NCBI RefSeq assembly: GCF_025717605.1 | Contig: NZ_JAJIRQ010000008.1 | Span: forward strand, 1-64,000 | Reading direction: 5' to 3' | Source: Paucibacter sp. TC2R-5 | GTDB taxonomy: Bacteria > Pseudomonadota > Gammaproteobacteria > Burkholderiales > Burkholderiaceae_C | Length of the DNA: 64,000 nt | Shown here: in pieces, positions 16,297 to 25,418 of the stretch | Position numbering within the stretch: position 1 is the first letter of the stretch | How the letters are laid out: each line of letters starts with the position of its first letter | Translations under genes and position numbers: made by a program | Notes under the pieces: model-generated | What the model saw: only the letters and a program-made list of their open reading frames with translations | The model's database searches: none | Told to the model about the DNA's origin: nothing

Positions 16297-18669
16297 TTAT
16301 ACGGAGGCGGAACGCTGCACCGGCTGGGCCGAAGGGTGCATATGCAAATTGGCGCCGGCTCCATTGGACGCCGCAGGCTCTGTCGTTGCCGCACTGGGTC
16401 GCACGCCCGACAAGGCTGCCAGGACTTGGTCTCGCGGCCCATCCAACACCACTCGCCCGTTGTCCACCACGACGATGCGGGCCACCAGTTCCAGCACCGC
16501 AGGTCGGTGGGTCACAACCACCAAAGTGCAAGTACCGGCGGCATCACGCAATTGGCGCAAAAAAGCCATCTCGGACTGTGCATCCATAGAGCTGGTCGGC
16601 TCATCCATCAGCAAGATTTGCGGTTTGGTGACCAAGCTGCGGGCCAAGGCCACGAGCTGACGCTGGCCGCCTGAAAGAAGACCGCCCATTTCACCCACGG
16701 GCAAGTCCCAGCCCTTGGGATGACCGGCCACCACGCGGTCTAAGCCCGTCAGTCGAGCTACCTCGACGAGGCGCCCCGCGTCCAAGTGGGCGCGACCCAT
16801 CAAGACGTTATCGCGCAGCGTGCCGTGGAAGAGCCGCGGCTCTTGAGACACAAAGCCTACACGGGCACGGAACTCGGCCGGGTCGACCTGGCGCAAATCA
16901 ATGCCGTCTACATCCACCATCCCCTCGGTGGGCTGGTACAAGCCGGCCAGAAGGCGCAGGATGGTTGACTTGCCACTGCCGATACGGCCAAGCACAGCGA
17001 CGCGTTCGCCGGCCTGCAGGCGTAGATTGACGGCCTTCAAAATCTTTGGAGCTTCGCCTTGGCCCACCATTGGGTAAGAGAAACCCACATCATGGAGCCC
17101 AAGCTTGCCACTCACCTGGGTCAGCGGCACATAGTTGCGGCTGCCGTCGCGCTCGGTCGGTGAGTTCATCATGCGGTCCAGCGACAGCATGGCAGCGCGA
17201 GCGCCTTGATAACGCGTCGCCAAACTCACGAGACTACCCAGCGGCATGATGGCGCGTCCGGCAAACATGACCGCGCCGATCAAGGCGCCTGCAGTAATCA
17301 AGCCATCTTGAATCAGATACACGCCCCAGACCAGCATGACCAAGTTGATGGACTGCTGCAGCGTCATCGTGATGTTGCTGCTCCAACTCGACATGTTTCT
17401 CGCCTGCAACGAGGACTCGGCGGCAATGGCCGTGCTGGTTTCATAGCGGCGCAGGAACCTGCCTTCAGCGCCCGATGTTTTGAGGTCCTCAAGGCCCTCA
17501 ATGGCTTCGACCAGCGTGCCTTGCAGATCGGCGGTCTCGGCCATATTGGTGCGCATGGCCTTGCGCAAATAGCCTTGAATGGCATAGGTCAAAGCCAGAA
17601 TCAAAGGGATCGTGAGCACCAGCACCCAGCCCAGCGGGCCGCCGATCACAAAAGTCATCCCGACGAACAGAATAATGAAGGGCAAATCGGTAAGAGCCGA
17701 CATCGTGGCCGAGGTGAAGAACTCTCGCACGACTTCAATCTGAGCCAGGTAATGCGCGTAGGAGCCGGCCGACTCGGGCTTGTGCTCCATGCGCACGCCC
17801 AGCGTCTGGCGGAACAGCTTGGCGCCAATGATCATGTCGGCTTTGCGGCCGGCCAAGTCAATCAAATGGCTGCGCAACTGGCGCGCAAACATGTCGAATA
17901 TCAAGGCTACGCCTGCCCCTACCGCGAGGGTCCAAAGCGTCACCAGCGCTTGATTGGGAATCACCTTGTCGTAGATCACCGAAGTGACCAGGCCCGACAC
18001 AAGCATCAAAACATTGCTCAACAGCGCTGCCAACATGGCCGAGCGGTAATAGGGGACGAAGCGCTTCAAAGTGCCCCACAGCCAGTGTTCGCCTGCTACC
18101 CGCAGCAGCGGCTCGTCCCGGGTGTTGCGCATGTGTGCTTGCGACTGTTCTTGCGGCGAGGAAACCAGCACAAAGCCGCTGTACTCGGGCTCCAGTTCCG
18201 AAGTGAGCGCCGTGCAACTGGCGGCTTCTGGCCCGGGGAACACCACTTCATAGCGGCCGCCTGTAGGCTCTGTGCCGTCGTCCAATCGCTTGACCAGCAC
18301 GCACGCATCACCCTCGTTGAGCAACAGCACTGCCGGCATCAACAAGGGGTTGATATCGTCGATTGATTTGCGCAGCAGGCCGGCGTTATATCCGGCCTCA
18401 CGCATGACTCGCAGGGCTTGATCGGGCGCCAATGGCCCTTCAACCGGAGCGCCGGCCCGCAAGGACTCGGCCGATCGAGGTCGGCCATGATGGCGCGTCA
18501 CCCAAGCGAGTGCGGTCAGCAATGGGTCACCCATGGGCTGCTCAGCCAGACCTTGCAGCGGATCGGGAACCGAAGGCTCGCTGGCAACGGAGCTATCGGC
18601 GGCCAGCCTCAAGCCTTTGCCTGCTGTAGCAGCATTGCCGTCAAAAAATGGATCGTGACGCTGCGACAC
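16297..18669 (-). CDS. Type I secretion ABC transporter, LapB/LssB-like permease-ATPase
   Basis: 790 aa from GTG 18669, which has a perfect AAGGA site 5 nt upstream (an upstream TTG at 18702 has none). Residues about 45-140 form a C39-like domain: 'DPLLTALAWVTRHHGRPRSAESL' begins it (shown here only in part of its length), and it lacks the catalytic Cys, as in the LapB/LssB group that exports large RTX adhesins. Six membrane segments follow; the ATPase has Walker A 'GRIGSGKST' (about 561-569), signature 'LSGGQRQ' (about 665) and Walker B 'ILLMDEPTSSMD'. No adhesin or LapD/LapG gene is within the window. Confidence 0.9.
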   Translation of the reverse strand: MSQRHDPFFDGNAATAGKGLRLAADSSVASEPSVPDPLQGLAEQPMGDPLLTALAWVTRHHGRPRSAESLRAGAPVEGPLAPDQALRVMREAGYNAGLLRKSIDDINPLLMPAVLLLNEGDACVLVKRLDDGTEPTGGRYEVVFPGPEAASCTALTSELEPEYSGFVLVSSPQEQSQAHMRNTRDEPLLRVAGEHWLWGTLKRFVPYYRSAMLAALLSNVLMLVSGLVTSVIYDKVIPNQALVTLWTLAVGAGVALIFDMFARQLRSHLIDLAGRKADMIIGAKLFRQTLGVRMEHKPESAGSYAHYLAQIEVVREFFTSATMSALTDLPFIILFVGMTFVIGGPLGWVLVLTIPLILALTYAIQGYLRKAMRTNMAETADLQGTLVEAIEGLEDLKTSGAEGRFLRRYETSTAIAAESSLQARNMSSWSSNITMTLQQSINLVMLVWGVYLIQDGLITAGALIGAVMFAGRAIMPLGSLVSLATRYQGARAAMLSLDRMMNSPTERDGSRNYVPLTQVSGKLGLHDVGFSYPMVGQGEAPKILKAVNLRLQAGERVAVLGRIGSGKSTILRLLAGLYQPTEGMVDVDGIDLRQVDPAEFRARVGFVSQEPRLFHGTLRDNVLMGRAHLDAGRLVEVARLTGLDRVVAGHPKGWDLPVGEMGGLLSGGQRQLVALARSLVTKPQILLMDEPTSSMDAQSEMAFLRQLRDAAGTCTLVVVTHRPAVLELVARIVVVDNGRVVLDGPRDQVLAALSGVRPSAATTEPAASNGAGANLHMHPSAQPVQRSASV

Positions 18670-18726
18670 GTTAATCCTTGCTGTAAGTGGGGTACGCGTC
18701 AAAAGAACTGCGTGAATTCAGCTTCC

Positions 18727-20610
18727 TCATGCGAGCAGTGTTTCGCCCCGACGCTGAGACAAAGCCATGCGTTCAAACTCATGCTCAAGATCGCGCACAA
18801 CGGTGGGAATGTCAAACAATGCCGAGCTTCGGCCATGGTCACGCAAATAGCGCTTGTAGGATTCAATCCGGGCCGGGTTTTGACCCAACTGCACTGCCCT
18901 GGACTCGTATTCGGCCAGGCTAAAGGTAATCAAGTCAGGCAAACCAACGGCATTCAGCAAGCTACCTGCCATGCGCGAGATATAGCTGCGTCCTGAGCGG
19001 GTCAGGATGGGTGTTCCCATCCACAAACAGTCGCTCGCTGTAGTGCCGGCGTTATAGGGGAAGGTATCCAAGAATAGATCCGCCAAGGCAAACCGCGCCA
19101 AGTAGTCCGGCGGAGCCGCCCGAGGCGCAAAAATCAGCCGTTCTTCAAGCACATTGTGCTCGGCCGCCACACGCAACATATTGGCCTTGGCCCATTCGTT
19201 ATCGGCCAATAGCCACATCACGCTGCCCGGAACTTGCTCCAGGATGCGCATCCAACTGCTGAACACTTCTTCGTTGAATTTGTGGTTGTTGTTGAATGAG
19301 CAGTAGACGAAAGCGCTCTCTGGCAGCCCGTATTGCGCACGGCTAGGGGCCGGGCCGACTTCGCGTTGCCGGTCACTGACTTGGTAGCAATTGGGTAGAT
19401 AGATCGGACGTTCGGTGCAGTAGGGAAGGTATTCGGGCGGCATCACGAAGCGGTCTGCAATGATCCATTCCACGCCGGGTAGAGCGGATGTACCGGGCAA
19501 GCCCAAATAGCTGACTTGAATCGGTGCCGGACGGTAGGCCAAAATGTTGGGGCGGGCACCGCTGGTCAGGCCCTGCAGGTCGACCAAGATGTCAATGCCT
19601 GCTTCGGCGATCAATCGCGCGGCGGTCAGGTCGTCGACACCCGTGAGACGCACATGGTGGTCCATCGCCTTCAAGATGCGCGCCCGCTGAGCGGTTCCGT
19701 CTTCACGGCTCCAGCAAAAGGCATACACCTCGAAGCGCTCACGGTCATGCAACTCGAACAACTCAGGCGTCAACAGGCCGACCGCATGCATGCACAAGTC
19801 GCCGGACAAGTAGCCGATCTTGATACGCCCAGTACGAGGCTGGCGTGCCGTCGCAAGCTCATGCAGCGGCCGATCTTTGTAAGGCAGCACCTTCTCGTGC
19901 ACAAATCGCTGCGCCGCCATCAGCTGAAGGGCAGGATCATCACTGGCGCTCAACATGGCCAAAAGCGATGTGCCCACGAGCAATTGATTGTGTGAAACCG
20001 CACCAATGGGCTGATAGACGGGCCAATCACATTGTTTCTGGCGGATGTGGACATAGTGCTGGATCACATCGCCTTGGCCAGCCTTCAGCAAAAGGCTTTG
20101 TCGCATCAAGACTTGTGATTCCGCCAAGCGGCGCTGTGTCTCCAGCAGCCTTGCCGAATTGTTCAAAGCGTGCAGTATGAGTTCCAGCACGGCGGGATTG
20201 GCTCGGTCCAGTGCCTTGTCCTCGAACACCTTTCTCCACTCACCGAGGGCCTCTTCAATGCGCCCCAGATGTTCCAACTGATGGCCCATATTCAGGCGAG
20301 CCTGCGTGAATGTCGGACTCAGCGCAAGAGCGGTCGCGTAGACTTTTTCGGCTTCGGCATGTCGGTTCCTTGACCCCAGCAAGGTGCCCAAGTTGTAGCA
20401 AGCCACATGCAACAAGACAGATTTGGTATGGGTCGTCCAGTTTTGATAGAGCAAGATCGCAGTATCGATCAAGCCCTCCCGCTGCAACTTATCGGCCTTT
20501 TCCATCAACACACTGAGTTCCATCGCACCGGAGCGTGCCAGATCAAGCAATTGCTCAAGCTCTGGGCTGCTGGCGAGCGTGTTTTTTGTAGCAGGAGTGG
20601 TTTTGTCCAT
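18727..20610 (-). CDS. TPR-containing O-linked GlcNAc transferase-like glycosyltransferase (SPINDLY type, GT41)
   Basis: 627 aa. The N-terminal 190 residues are tetratricopeptide-like helices ('YNLGTLLGSRNRHAEAEKVYATALALSP' region, about 72-99). Residues 260-620 match the GT41 catalytic domain: 'IGYLSGDLCMHAVGLLTPEL' with His275 in the position of the OGT active-site His, 'HDRERFEVYAF', 'DLQGLTSGARPNILAYRPAP', 'SFNNNHKFN' with Lys444 in the UDP-binding position, and 'DTFPYNAGTTASDCLWMGTP'. Such enzymes glycosylate Ser/Thr of proteins in the cytoplasm. It is the first gene of the secretion run (57 nt before the ABC gene), which points to a secreted protein as target. Donor sugar unknown. Confidence 0.87.
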   Translation of the reverse strand: MDKTTPATKNTLASSPELEQLLDLARSGAMELSVLMEKADKLQREGLIDTAILLYQNWTTHTKSVLLHVACYNLGTLLGSRNRHAEAEKVYATALALSPTFTQARLNMGHQLEHLGRIEEALGEWRKVFEDKALDRANPAVLELILHALNNSARLLETQRRLAESQVLMRQSLLLKAGQGDVIQHYVHIRQKQCDWPVYQPIGAVSHNQLLVGTSLLAMLSASDDPALQLMAAQRFVHEKVLPYKDRPLHELATARQPRTGRIKIGYLSGDLCMHAVGLLTPELFELHDRERFEVYAFCWSREDGTAQRARILKAMDHHVRLTGVDDLTAARLIAEAGIDILVDLQGLTSGARPNILAYRPAPIQVSYLGLPGTSALPGVEWIIADRFVMPPEYLPYCTERPIYLPNCYQVSDRQREVGPAPSRAQYGLPESAFVYCSFNNNHKFNEEVFSSWMRILEQVPGSVMWLLADNEWAKANMLRVAAEHNVLEERLIFAPRAAPPDYLARFALADLFLDTFPYNAGTTASDCLWMGTPILTRSGRSYISRMAGSLLNAVGLPDLITFSLAEYESRAVQLGQNPARIESYKRYLRDHGRSSALFDIPTVVRDLEHEFERMALSQRRGETLLA

Positions 20611-20878
20611 GGCGATAGGTCCGCAAAGCGCGGCTCGTGAAGGCTTAAGCGATGTTAGAGCGCTGCCCCAAAACGGGCGGCTTGATTAGGCCGGGTAATT
20701 GGCGGCATTTCCTGGCTCCGCGGCAGCGAACTCTGCGGGCTTACCCTTGACACAGGCGAAAAAGGCTGTCGGGACCGGCTATTTTTGTGCTTCAGTTCGA
20801 GCCCCGGCTGACGAAAATTCAGGCAAGCCCTCTGGAGGGGGAGACGGCCGATACCGGTCGCTATAAGTAGAGCTAAAA

Positions 20879-21385
20879 ATGCTGAATGCAATTCTGACTC
20901 GTTGGGCCAGGACACGCGTAGCGTCCTCGTCAGCAAACGCGCTCGGGGCCTCGCGCTTTTCGATTTTGGGGCGCAGCACCGAATGCCCGCCAAGCCGCCC
21001 AAGCGCTCAGGGCGCGGACTCCGTTTGGCAGTCCCTGCTGCGTTTGATGCCGGGCGAGGCTGACCCTTTAGGCACTGCCTTGCCCTGCCAAAGCGTACTC
21101 CTGCACAACGTGCCGAACGCACGCGCAGCCTTCGAGGCTTGCCTGAGTGGATTGCACAGCGGCGATATCGAAGAGTTGCAGCGCAGCATTCAGCGCAGCC
21201 GAAGTCTGCGTGATCTGTGGCATCTGCGCACCTGGCTGTACACGGAAGTTGCCCGAGCCTTCTCGCAGGCCGAGGCCGAAGTGCGTCTGAGCCGGCTCAA
21301 TGCCCATTTCCAGTTTGGCGCCAGCTTTGGTTTCGGCAGCCAGAATCTCGGTGCATCGGGTCCGACACGAGTGGCCAAGCATTGA
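20879..21385 (+). CDS. Hypothetical protein
   Basis: 168 aa if ATG 20879 is used. Not recognised. The C-terminal two thirds look genuinely coding: 'ARAAFEACLSGLHSGDIEEL', 'SIQRSRSLRDLWHLRTWLYT' and 'AEAEVRLSRLNAHFQ' make amphipathic helices, while the first 40 residues are low-complexity and may not be translated. A TATAAG box at 20862-20867 lies very close to this ATG, which also argues for a later start. The stop overlaps the next gene by 1 nt (TGATG). It is divergent from the glycosyltransferase at 18727-20610, with 268 nt between. Confidence 0.55.
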   Translation: MLNAILTRWARTRVASSSANALGASRFSILGRSTECPPSRPSAQGADSVWQSLLRLMPGEADPLGTALPCQSVLLHNVPNARAAFEACLSGLHSGDIEELQRSIQRSRSLRDLWHLRTWLYTEVARAFSQAEAEVRLSRLNAHFQFGASFGFGSQNLGASGPTRVAKH

Positions 21386-21744
21386 TGAGCCTGCATCTGA
21401 CCTTGCGCGACATTCCGCACTTTCCTCCGCCCTGGTCCTATGCCTGCGTAGGCCGGTCCAACGAGCGCCGGGGGCGCATCGCAACGCGTCGCGCTTTCGT
21501 TGAGCTCAAACTCGCATTCCTGCGCGTCGCGGCGGAAGTGCCGGGCGAGATGGGTCGCCATTTACAAACGCTGGTGCGTCACGCCAGCGAACCGATTGAG
21601 CTGTGGCTGTTGCATGCCAGCTTGCTCGCCGCTGTTCCCAAGGATCTGGAACCGGAACTTGGTCGAGTCCAGCAGCACCGCCTCAGCTTGATGGCGGCCT
21701 TGGCTCAAAACTATCCTGACAGAGCGCCCGGAGAATCCCGCTGA
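21385..21744 (+). CDS. Hypothetical protein, translationally coupled to upstream gene
   Basis: 119 aa from ATG 21385, whose A is the last base of the previous stop codon. Not recognised. 'LTLRDIPHFPPPWSYACVGR' opens it, followed by helices 'ELKLAFLRVAAEVPGEMGRH' and 'PIELWLLHASLLAAVPKDL'. The composition (Leu/Ala/Arg, few Cys, no membrane segment) suggests a small soluble helical protein. A longer frame from 21217 runs inside the previous gene and is not used. The pair may form a complex; nothing shows its function. Confidence 0.55.
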   Translation: MSLHLTLRDIPHFPPPWSYACVGRSNERRGRIATRRAFVELKLAFLRVAAEVPGEMGRHLQTLVRHASEPIELWLLHASLLAAVPKDLEPELGRVQQHRLSLMAALAQNYPDRAPGESR

Positions 21745-21817
21745 GCCTGCGGAAAGGCGTCATCGCTAGCGCCAATTTATGACACTTGCTGCGAGCAAGG
21801 CAGAATGCGGCTCAAGT

Positions 21818-22825
21818 ATGAACATCATCATCCTCGACGACTACCAAGACGCGGTGCGCAAATTGCGCTGTGCGGCCAAGCTAGAGCATCTCAATGCCAA
21901 GGTCTTCACCAACACGGTCAAGGGCATAGGCCAGTTATCGGTGCGTCTGCGCGACGCCGAAGTGCTGGTATTGATCCGCGAGCGCACCCAGTTCAGCCGG
22001 CAACTACTGGAAAAGCTGCCCAAGCTCAAGCTTATCGCTCAGACCGGCCGAGTCGGAGCCCATATCGACGTTGAGGCCTGCACCAAACTCGGTATCGCGG
22101 TTTGCGAAGGAGTCGGCGCGCCAACCGCGCCGGCCGAGCTGACTTGGGCCTTGATCATGGCCGCGATGCGCCGCTTGCCCCATTACATCAGCAATCTGAA
22201 GCATGGCGTGTGGCAGCAGTCGGGTTTGAAGGCGGCCTCGATGCCGCCAAATTTTGGGCTCGGCATGGTCTTGCGGGGCAAGACGCTCGGGATTTGGGGC
22301 TATGGCAAGATTGGCCAAATTGTCGCCGGCTATGGGCGAGCTTTTGGCATGCAGGTGCAGGTCTGGGGCAGCGAGGCCTCTCGTTTGCGCGCTGAAGCGG
22401 ACGGGTATGTCGCTGTGACAAGCAGGGAGGCGCTGTTCGAGACCAGCGATGTGCTCACGGTCCATCTGCGCTTGTGTGAGCAGACGCGGGGCTTGATCGG
22501 CCCCGAAGATTTGGCTCGCATGCGGCCCACCTCCCTCTTCGTCAACACTTCCAGAGCCGAACTGCTGACCGAGGGCGCTTTGGTCTCGGCATTGAATCGC
22601 GGCCGTCCCGGCATGGCCGCTATTGATGTGTTCGAGAGCGAACCCATCTTGCAAGGCCACCCCTTGCTGCGCCTGGAGAATGCCGTGTGCACGCCGCACA
22701 TTGGCTATGTGGAACAAGATAGCTATGAGCTCTATCTCAATGCCGCCTTTGACAATGTGCTGAACTTCATCAAGTCCGAGCCGACGAATATCGTCAACCC
22801 GGAGGCCTTGCGGGTCATGCGGTGA
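21818..22825 (+). CDS. D-isomer specific 2-hydroxyacid dehydrogenase family protein
   Basis: 335 aa. NAD-binding domain with 'LGIWGYGKIGQIVAGYGRAF' (GxGxxG), preceded by a catalytic domain 'AQTGRVGAHIDVEACTKLGI'. Catalytic triad residues are seen in 'NTSRAELLTEG' (Arg), 'AIDVFESEP' (Glu) and 'CTPHIGYVE' (His). Family members reduce 2-keto acids or act as phosphoglycerate dehydrogenase-like enzymes; the exact substrate is open. ATG 21818 starts right at the first Rossmann-like strand 'MNIIILDDYQD'; the frame is open 39 nt upstream. It overlaps the chromate transporter start by one base. Confidence 0.85.
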   Translation: MNIIILDDYQDAVRKLRCAAKLEHLNAKVFTNTVKGIGQLSVRLRDAEVLVLIRERTQFSRQLLEKLPKLKLIAQTGRVGAHIDVEACTKLGIAVCEGVGAPTAPAELTWALIMAAMRRLPHYISNLKHGVWQQSGLKAASMPPNFGLGMVLRGKTLGIWGYGKIGQIVAGYGRAFGMQVQVWGSEASRLRAEADGYVAVTSREALFETSDVLTVHLRLCEQTRGLIGPEDLARMRPTSLFVNTSRAELLTEGALVSALNRGRPGMAAIDVFESEPILQGHPLLRLENAVCTPHIGYVEQDSYELYLNAAFDNVLNFIKSEPTNIVNPEALRVMR

Positions 22826-23400
22826 TGGCGAACCCCGGCCCTGCCTCGCTCGCCGAGCTGTTCTGGGCTTTCAATCGGCTGGCCTTGCAAGGCTTCGGCG
22901 GAGTGCTGGCAGTGGCGCAGCGCGAACTGGTTGAACGTCTGGGCTGGCTCAGCCGGGAAGAATTTTTGGACACCTTTGCGATTGCTCAGGTGCTGCCCGG
23001 GCCGAATATCGTCAACATCTCATTGATGCTGGGCGACCGTTTCTTTGGCGCTCGGGGCGCTTTTGTAGCCTTGGCCGGGATGCTGGCGTTTCCTTCTCTG
23101 ATCGTCATTGGCATGGCAGCACTGTACGGCGAATTTGCCCATCTACCCGTGATCAGCAATGCCTTGCGTGGCATGGGTGCGGTTTCGGCCGGCTTGATCA
23201 TGGCCACCGGCTGCAAGCTGTTGCCTAGCCTGAAAAAGAGCCCGCTGGGAAGACTGGCTGCACTGCTGCTGGCCTTGGCGACGATTGTGGCCGTGGTGGT
23301 GTTGCGCCTGCCCTTGCCACAACTGCTGCTGAGTCTTGGAGGGCTGGGCATGGCAGTGGCTTGGTGGCGCCTGAGGCAAGCGGACAAGGCTGCAGCATGA
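22825..23400 (+). CDS. chrA: Chromate transporter, N-terminal half protein
   Basis: 191 aa membrane protein of the CHR family. 'FGGVLAVAQRELVERLGWLS' and 'AIAQVLPGPNIVNISLMLG' are the CHR signature segments, followed by several hydrophobic helices. The family exists either as one long protein with two CHR domains or as two short proteins encoded in tandem; this is the first of such a pair. Start ATG 22825 overlaps the preceding stop (GTGATG); GTG 22822 is possible. It ends in a 4-nt ATGA overlap with the second half. Confidence 0.85.
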   Translation: MANPGPASLAELFWAFNRLALQGFGGVLAVAQRELVERLGWLSREEFLDTFAIAQVLPGPNIVNISLMLGDRFFGARGAFVALAGMLAFPSLIVIGMAALYGEFAHLPVISNALRGMGAVSAGLIMATGCKLLPSLKKSPLGRLAALLLALATIVAVVVLRLPLPQLLLSLGGLGMAVAWWRLRQADKAAA

Positions 23401-23942
23401 CGGCAGCTCAGCCCGATCTCTGGGCCTTGTTCTTGCACTTCTTGACGCTGTCGCTGCTGTCAATTGGTGGGGCCATCACCACTGCCCCAGAAATGCATCG
23501 TTACTTGGTCGGTGAGCAACACTGGCTCAGCGACACGCAGTTCACCGCCTCGATCGCCCTGGCGCAGGCTGCACCAGGCCCCAACGTTTTGTTCGTCGCG
23601 GTACTGGGCTGGAATGTCGCTGGGCTGGCGGGGGCTTTTGCCGCGATGGCCGGCATCATGCTGCCCTCCACCACCTTGGTGCTGGCCGCCACCCGCTGGG
23701 CGCGCAATAACCGGGAGAGCATCGGTGTGCGCGCCTTCACAGCCGGCATGGCTCCTATCACCTTGGGCCTGTTGCTGGCGACTGGCTGGCTATTGGCTCA
23801 GCCCTTTCTGACGGCGCCTGAGCATCTCTGGAGCACCTTGGCGCTGATGGCTGCTACCTTGGCCCTGACCCTCAGGACAAAGATCAGCTTGGTCTGGATG
23901 GTATTGGGCGGCGGCGTGCTGGGGGCGCTGGGCTGGGTGTAA
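23397..23942 (+). CDS. chrA: Chromate transporter, C-terminal half protein
   Basis: 181 aa, second short CHR-domain protein. 'FLTLSLLSIGGAITTAPEMH', 'ASIALAQAAPGPNVLFVAVL' and 'GIMLPSTTLVLAATRW' mirror the first half with the same PGPN motif. It presumably forms a heterodimer with the upstream protein and moves chromate or a related anion across the inner membrane. ATG 23397 sits in the ATGA overlap, a clear coupling signal. Confidence 0.85.
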   Translation: MTAAQPDLWALFLHFLTLSLLSIGGAITTAPEMHRYLVGEQHWLSDTQFTASIALAQAAPGPNVLFVAVLGWNVAGLAGAFAAMAGIMLPSTTLVLAATRWARNNRESIGVRAFTAGMAPITLGLLLATGWLLAQPFLTAPEHLWSTLALMAATLALTLRTKISLVWMVLGGGVLGALGWV

Positions 23943-23951
23943 GCATCACCG

Positions 23952-24038
23952 ATCAAAAGAAGGCTTATCTAGCCTTTCAAGATCGAAAGAGGGCTACTAG
24001 CCTTCTAAGATCGAAAGAGGGCTACTAGCCCTCTTTCG
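23952..24038. repeat. Three tandem hairpin-forming repeats (28-30 bp), convergent terminator
   Basis: Three copies begin at GATC 23952, 23982 and 24010. Copies 2 and 3 are identical over their first 22 bases (GATCGAAAGAGGGCTACTAGCC) in two 11-base halves; copy 1 is diverged. Each contains an inverted repeat, best in copy 3: GAAAGAGGGC (24014-24023) with GCCCTCTTTC (24029-24038). The array lies between the convergent chromate transporter and upp genes, and the last copy overlaps the upp stop codon. It probably acts as a multi-hairpin terminator for both sides. Confidence 0.7.
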
Positions 24039-24657
24039 TCCCGAAGATCTTGTCGCCGGCGTCGCCGAGTCCCGGGATGATGTAACCCTGCTCATTCAAA
24101 TGGCTGTCGATTGCTGCCGTCCAGCAGCGCACATCCGGGTGCGCGGCGGTCAGCGCGGCCACGCCTTCGGGGGCGGCCACCAGCACCAAGGCCCGGATGT
24201 CTTTGCAACCGCGTTTCTTCAGCAAATCGATGGTGGCAATCATCGAGCCGCCAGTCGCCAGCATCGGGTCGACGATCAGAGCCGTGCGCTCATCCAACTG
24301 GCCGACAAAGCGCTCAAAATAATGCACCGGCTGCAAGGTTTCATGGTCGCGGGCCAAACCGACCACGCTGATTTTGGCGTTAGGGATCATGTCCAAGACG
24401 CCGTCCATCATCCCTAAGCCAGCACGCAGAATTGGCACCACCGTGACCTTGCGGCCGGCGATCTGGTCCACCTCGGTTGGGCCGCTCCAGCAGTCAATGG
24501 TGGTTTTCTCGAGCGGGAAGTCGGCGGTCGCCTCATAGGCCAACAAGCGCCCGACTTCGCCGGTCAGCTCGCGAAACTTCTTGGTCGAGATGTCGGCCTC
24601 GCGCATCAAGCCGATTTTGTGTTTGACGAGCGGGTGTTGAACTTCGATGACGCTCAT
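24025..24657 (-). CDS. upp: Uracil phosphoribosyltransferase
   Basis: 210 aa, the normal length. Makes UMP from uracil and PRPP in pyrimidine salvage. The PRPP-binding loop '[17 protein letters not shown]' and the N-terminal '[18 protein letters not shown]' are diagnostic, and the C-terminal '[17 protein letters not shown]' closes the uracil pocket. Start ATG 24657 overlaps the rlmB stop by 4 nt. The last codons lie inside the hairpin repeats at 24010-24038. Confidence 0.96.
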   Translation of the reverse strand: MSVIEVQHPLVKHKIGLMREADISTKKFRELTGEVGRLLAYEATADFPLEKTTIDCWSGPTEVDQIAGRKVTVVPILRAGLGMMDGVLDMIPNAKISVVGLARDHETLQPVHYFERFVGQLDERTALIVDPMLATGGSMIATIDLLKKRGCKDIRALVLVAAPEGVAALTAAHPDVRCWTAAIDSHLNEQGYIIPGLGDAGDKIFGTKEG

Positions 24658-25418
24658 GGCTTTGGCTCTTTGTTTGAAGAAGAAGCTGTGCGCTGACGCA
24701 GCGCTTCGAACAAGCACACGCCCGCCGCCACGGACACATTCAGGCTCTCCACCGAACCCTGCATCGGAATACGCACCAGCTCATCGCAAGTCTTGGCGGT
24801 CAGCTGACGCAGGCCATCCCCTTCCGCGCCCAGCACAAAGGCGATCGGGCGATTCAAGTCCAGGTCATAGATGGACTTCTCGGCCTGATCCGAGGTGCCT
24901 ACGACCCAGATGTCATAGTCCTTCAGCTCCTTGAGCGAACGGGCCAGATTCGTCACCATCAGATAGGGCACGGTCTCGGCTGCGCCGCTGGCGACCTTGG
25001 CCACCGTCGCGTTGAGACCCACGGCATGGTCTTTGGGGGCGAGCACCGCATGCGCGCCGGCACCATCGGCCACGCGCAGGCAAGCGCCCAGATTGTGTGG
25101 GTCGGTGACGCCGTCCAGCACCAAGACCAGGGGCATGCCCTCAATGGTCTCGATCACATCGTCCAGGAACTGCGGCATTGCCAACGCCTGCACCTTGGCG
25201 ACCACGCCTTGGTGGCGGGTGGTGCCGGCGATCTTGGCCAAGTGTTCATCATCGCTTTCGATCAGCTTGGCGCCGCTGTCGCGGGCGCGGTCGACAAAGG
25301 CGCGCATGCGCTGGTCGCGCCGCGTGGTGTCGTAGTGGATTTCGCTGATCGACGTGGGGTGCGTCTTAAGGCGCACGGTGACGGCGTGAAAGCCGAAAAG
25401 AATTTTGTTGGAGCTCAT
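24654..25418 (-). CDS. rlmB: 23S rRNA (guanosine(2251)-2'-O)-methyltransferase
   Basis: 254 aa, SpoU/TrmH family. N-terminal substrate-binding domain begins '[17 protein letters not shown]'. The C-terminal knotted SPOUT domain shows the three motifs '[17 protein letters not shown]', '[13 protein letters not shown]' and '[18 protein letters not shown]'. It methylates G2251 in the peptidyl-transferase P loop. ATG 25418 overlaps the upstream acyltransferase-like gene's stop by 4 nt, and its own stop overlaps the upp start likewise. Confidence 0.93.
   Translation of the reverse strand: MSSNKILFGFHAVTVRLKTHPTSISEIHYDTTRRDQRMRAFVDRARDSGAKLIESDDEHLAKIAGTTRHQGVVAKVQALAMPQFLDDVIETIEGMPLVLVLDGVTDPHNLGACLRVADGAGAHAVLAPKDHAVGLNATVAKVASGAAETVPYLMVTNLARSLKELKDYDIWVVGTSDQAEKSIYDLDLNRPIAFVLGAEGDGLRQLTAKTCDELVRIPMQGSVESLNVSVAAGVCLFEALRQRTASSSNKEPKP

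Noticed and set aside
20747-20752. TTGACA as a -35 box upstream of the unknown gene pair
   Set aside because: No -10 box at 16-18 nt; the nearest T-rich hexamer is much too far.
20655-21122. Minus-strand frame of 155 codons between GT41 and the unknown gene
   Set aside because: Arg/Ser/Pro-rich, no family features, and overlaps the better plus-strand gene.
22825-23942. Frameshift in a single long chrA
   Set aside because: The two halves are separate intact genes with a clean ATGA junction; paired short chromate transporters are a known form.
23952-24038. Possible CRISPR array
   Set aside because: Units directly abut without spacers and form terminator stems; no cas genes.
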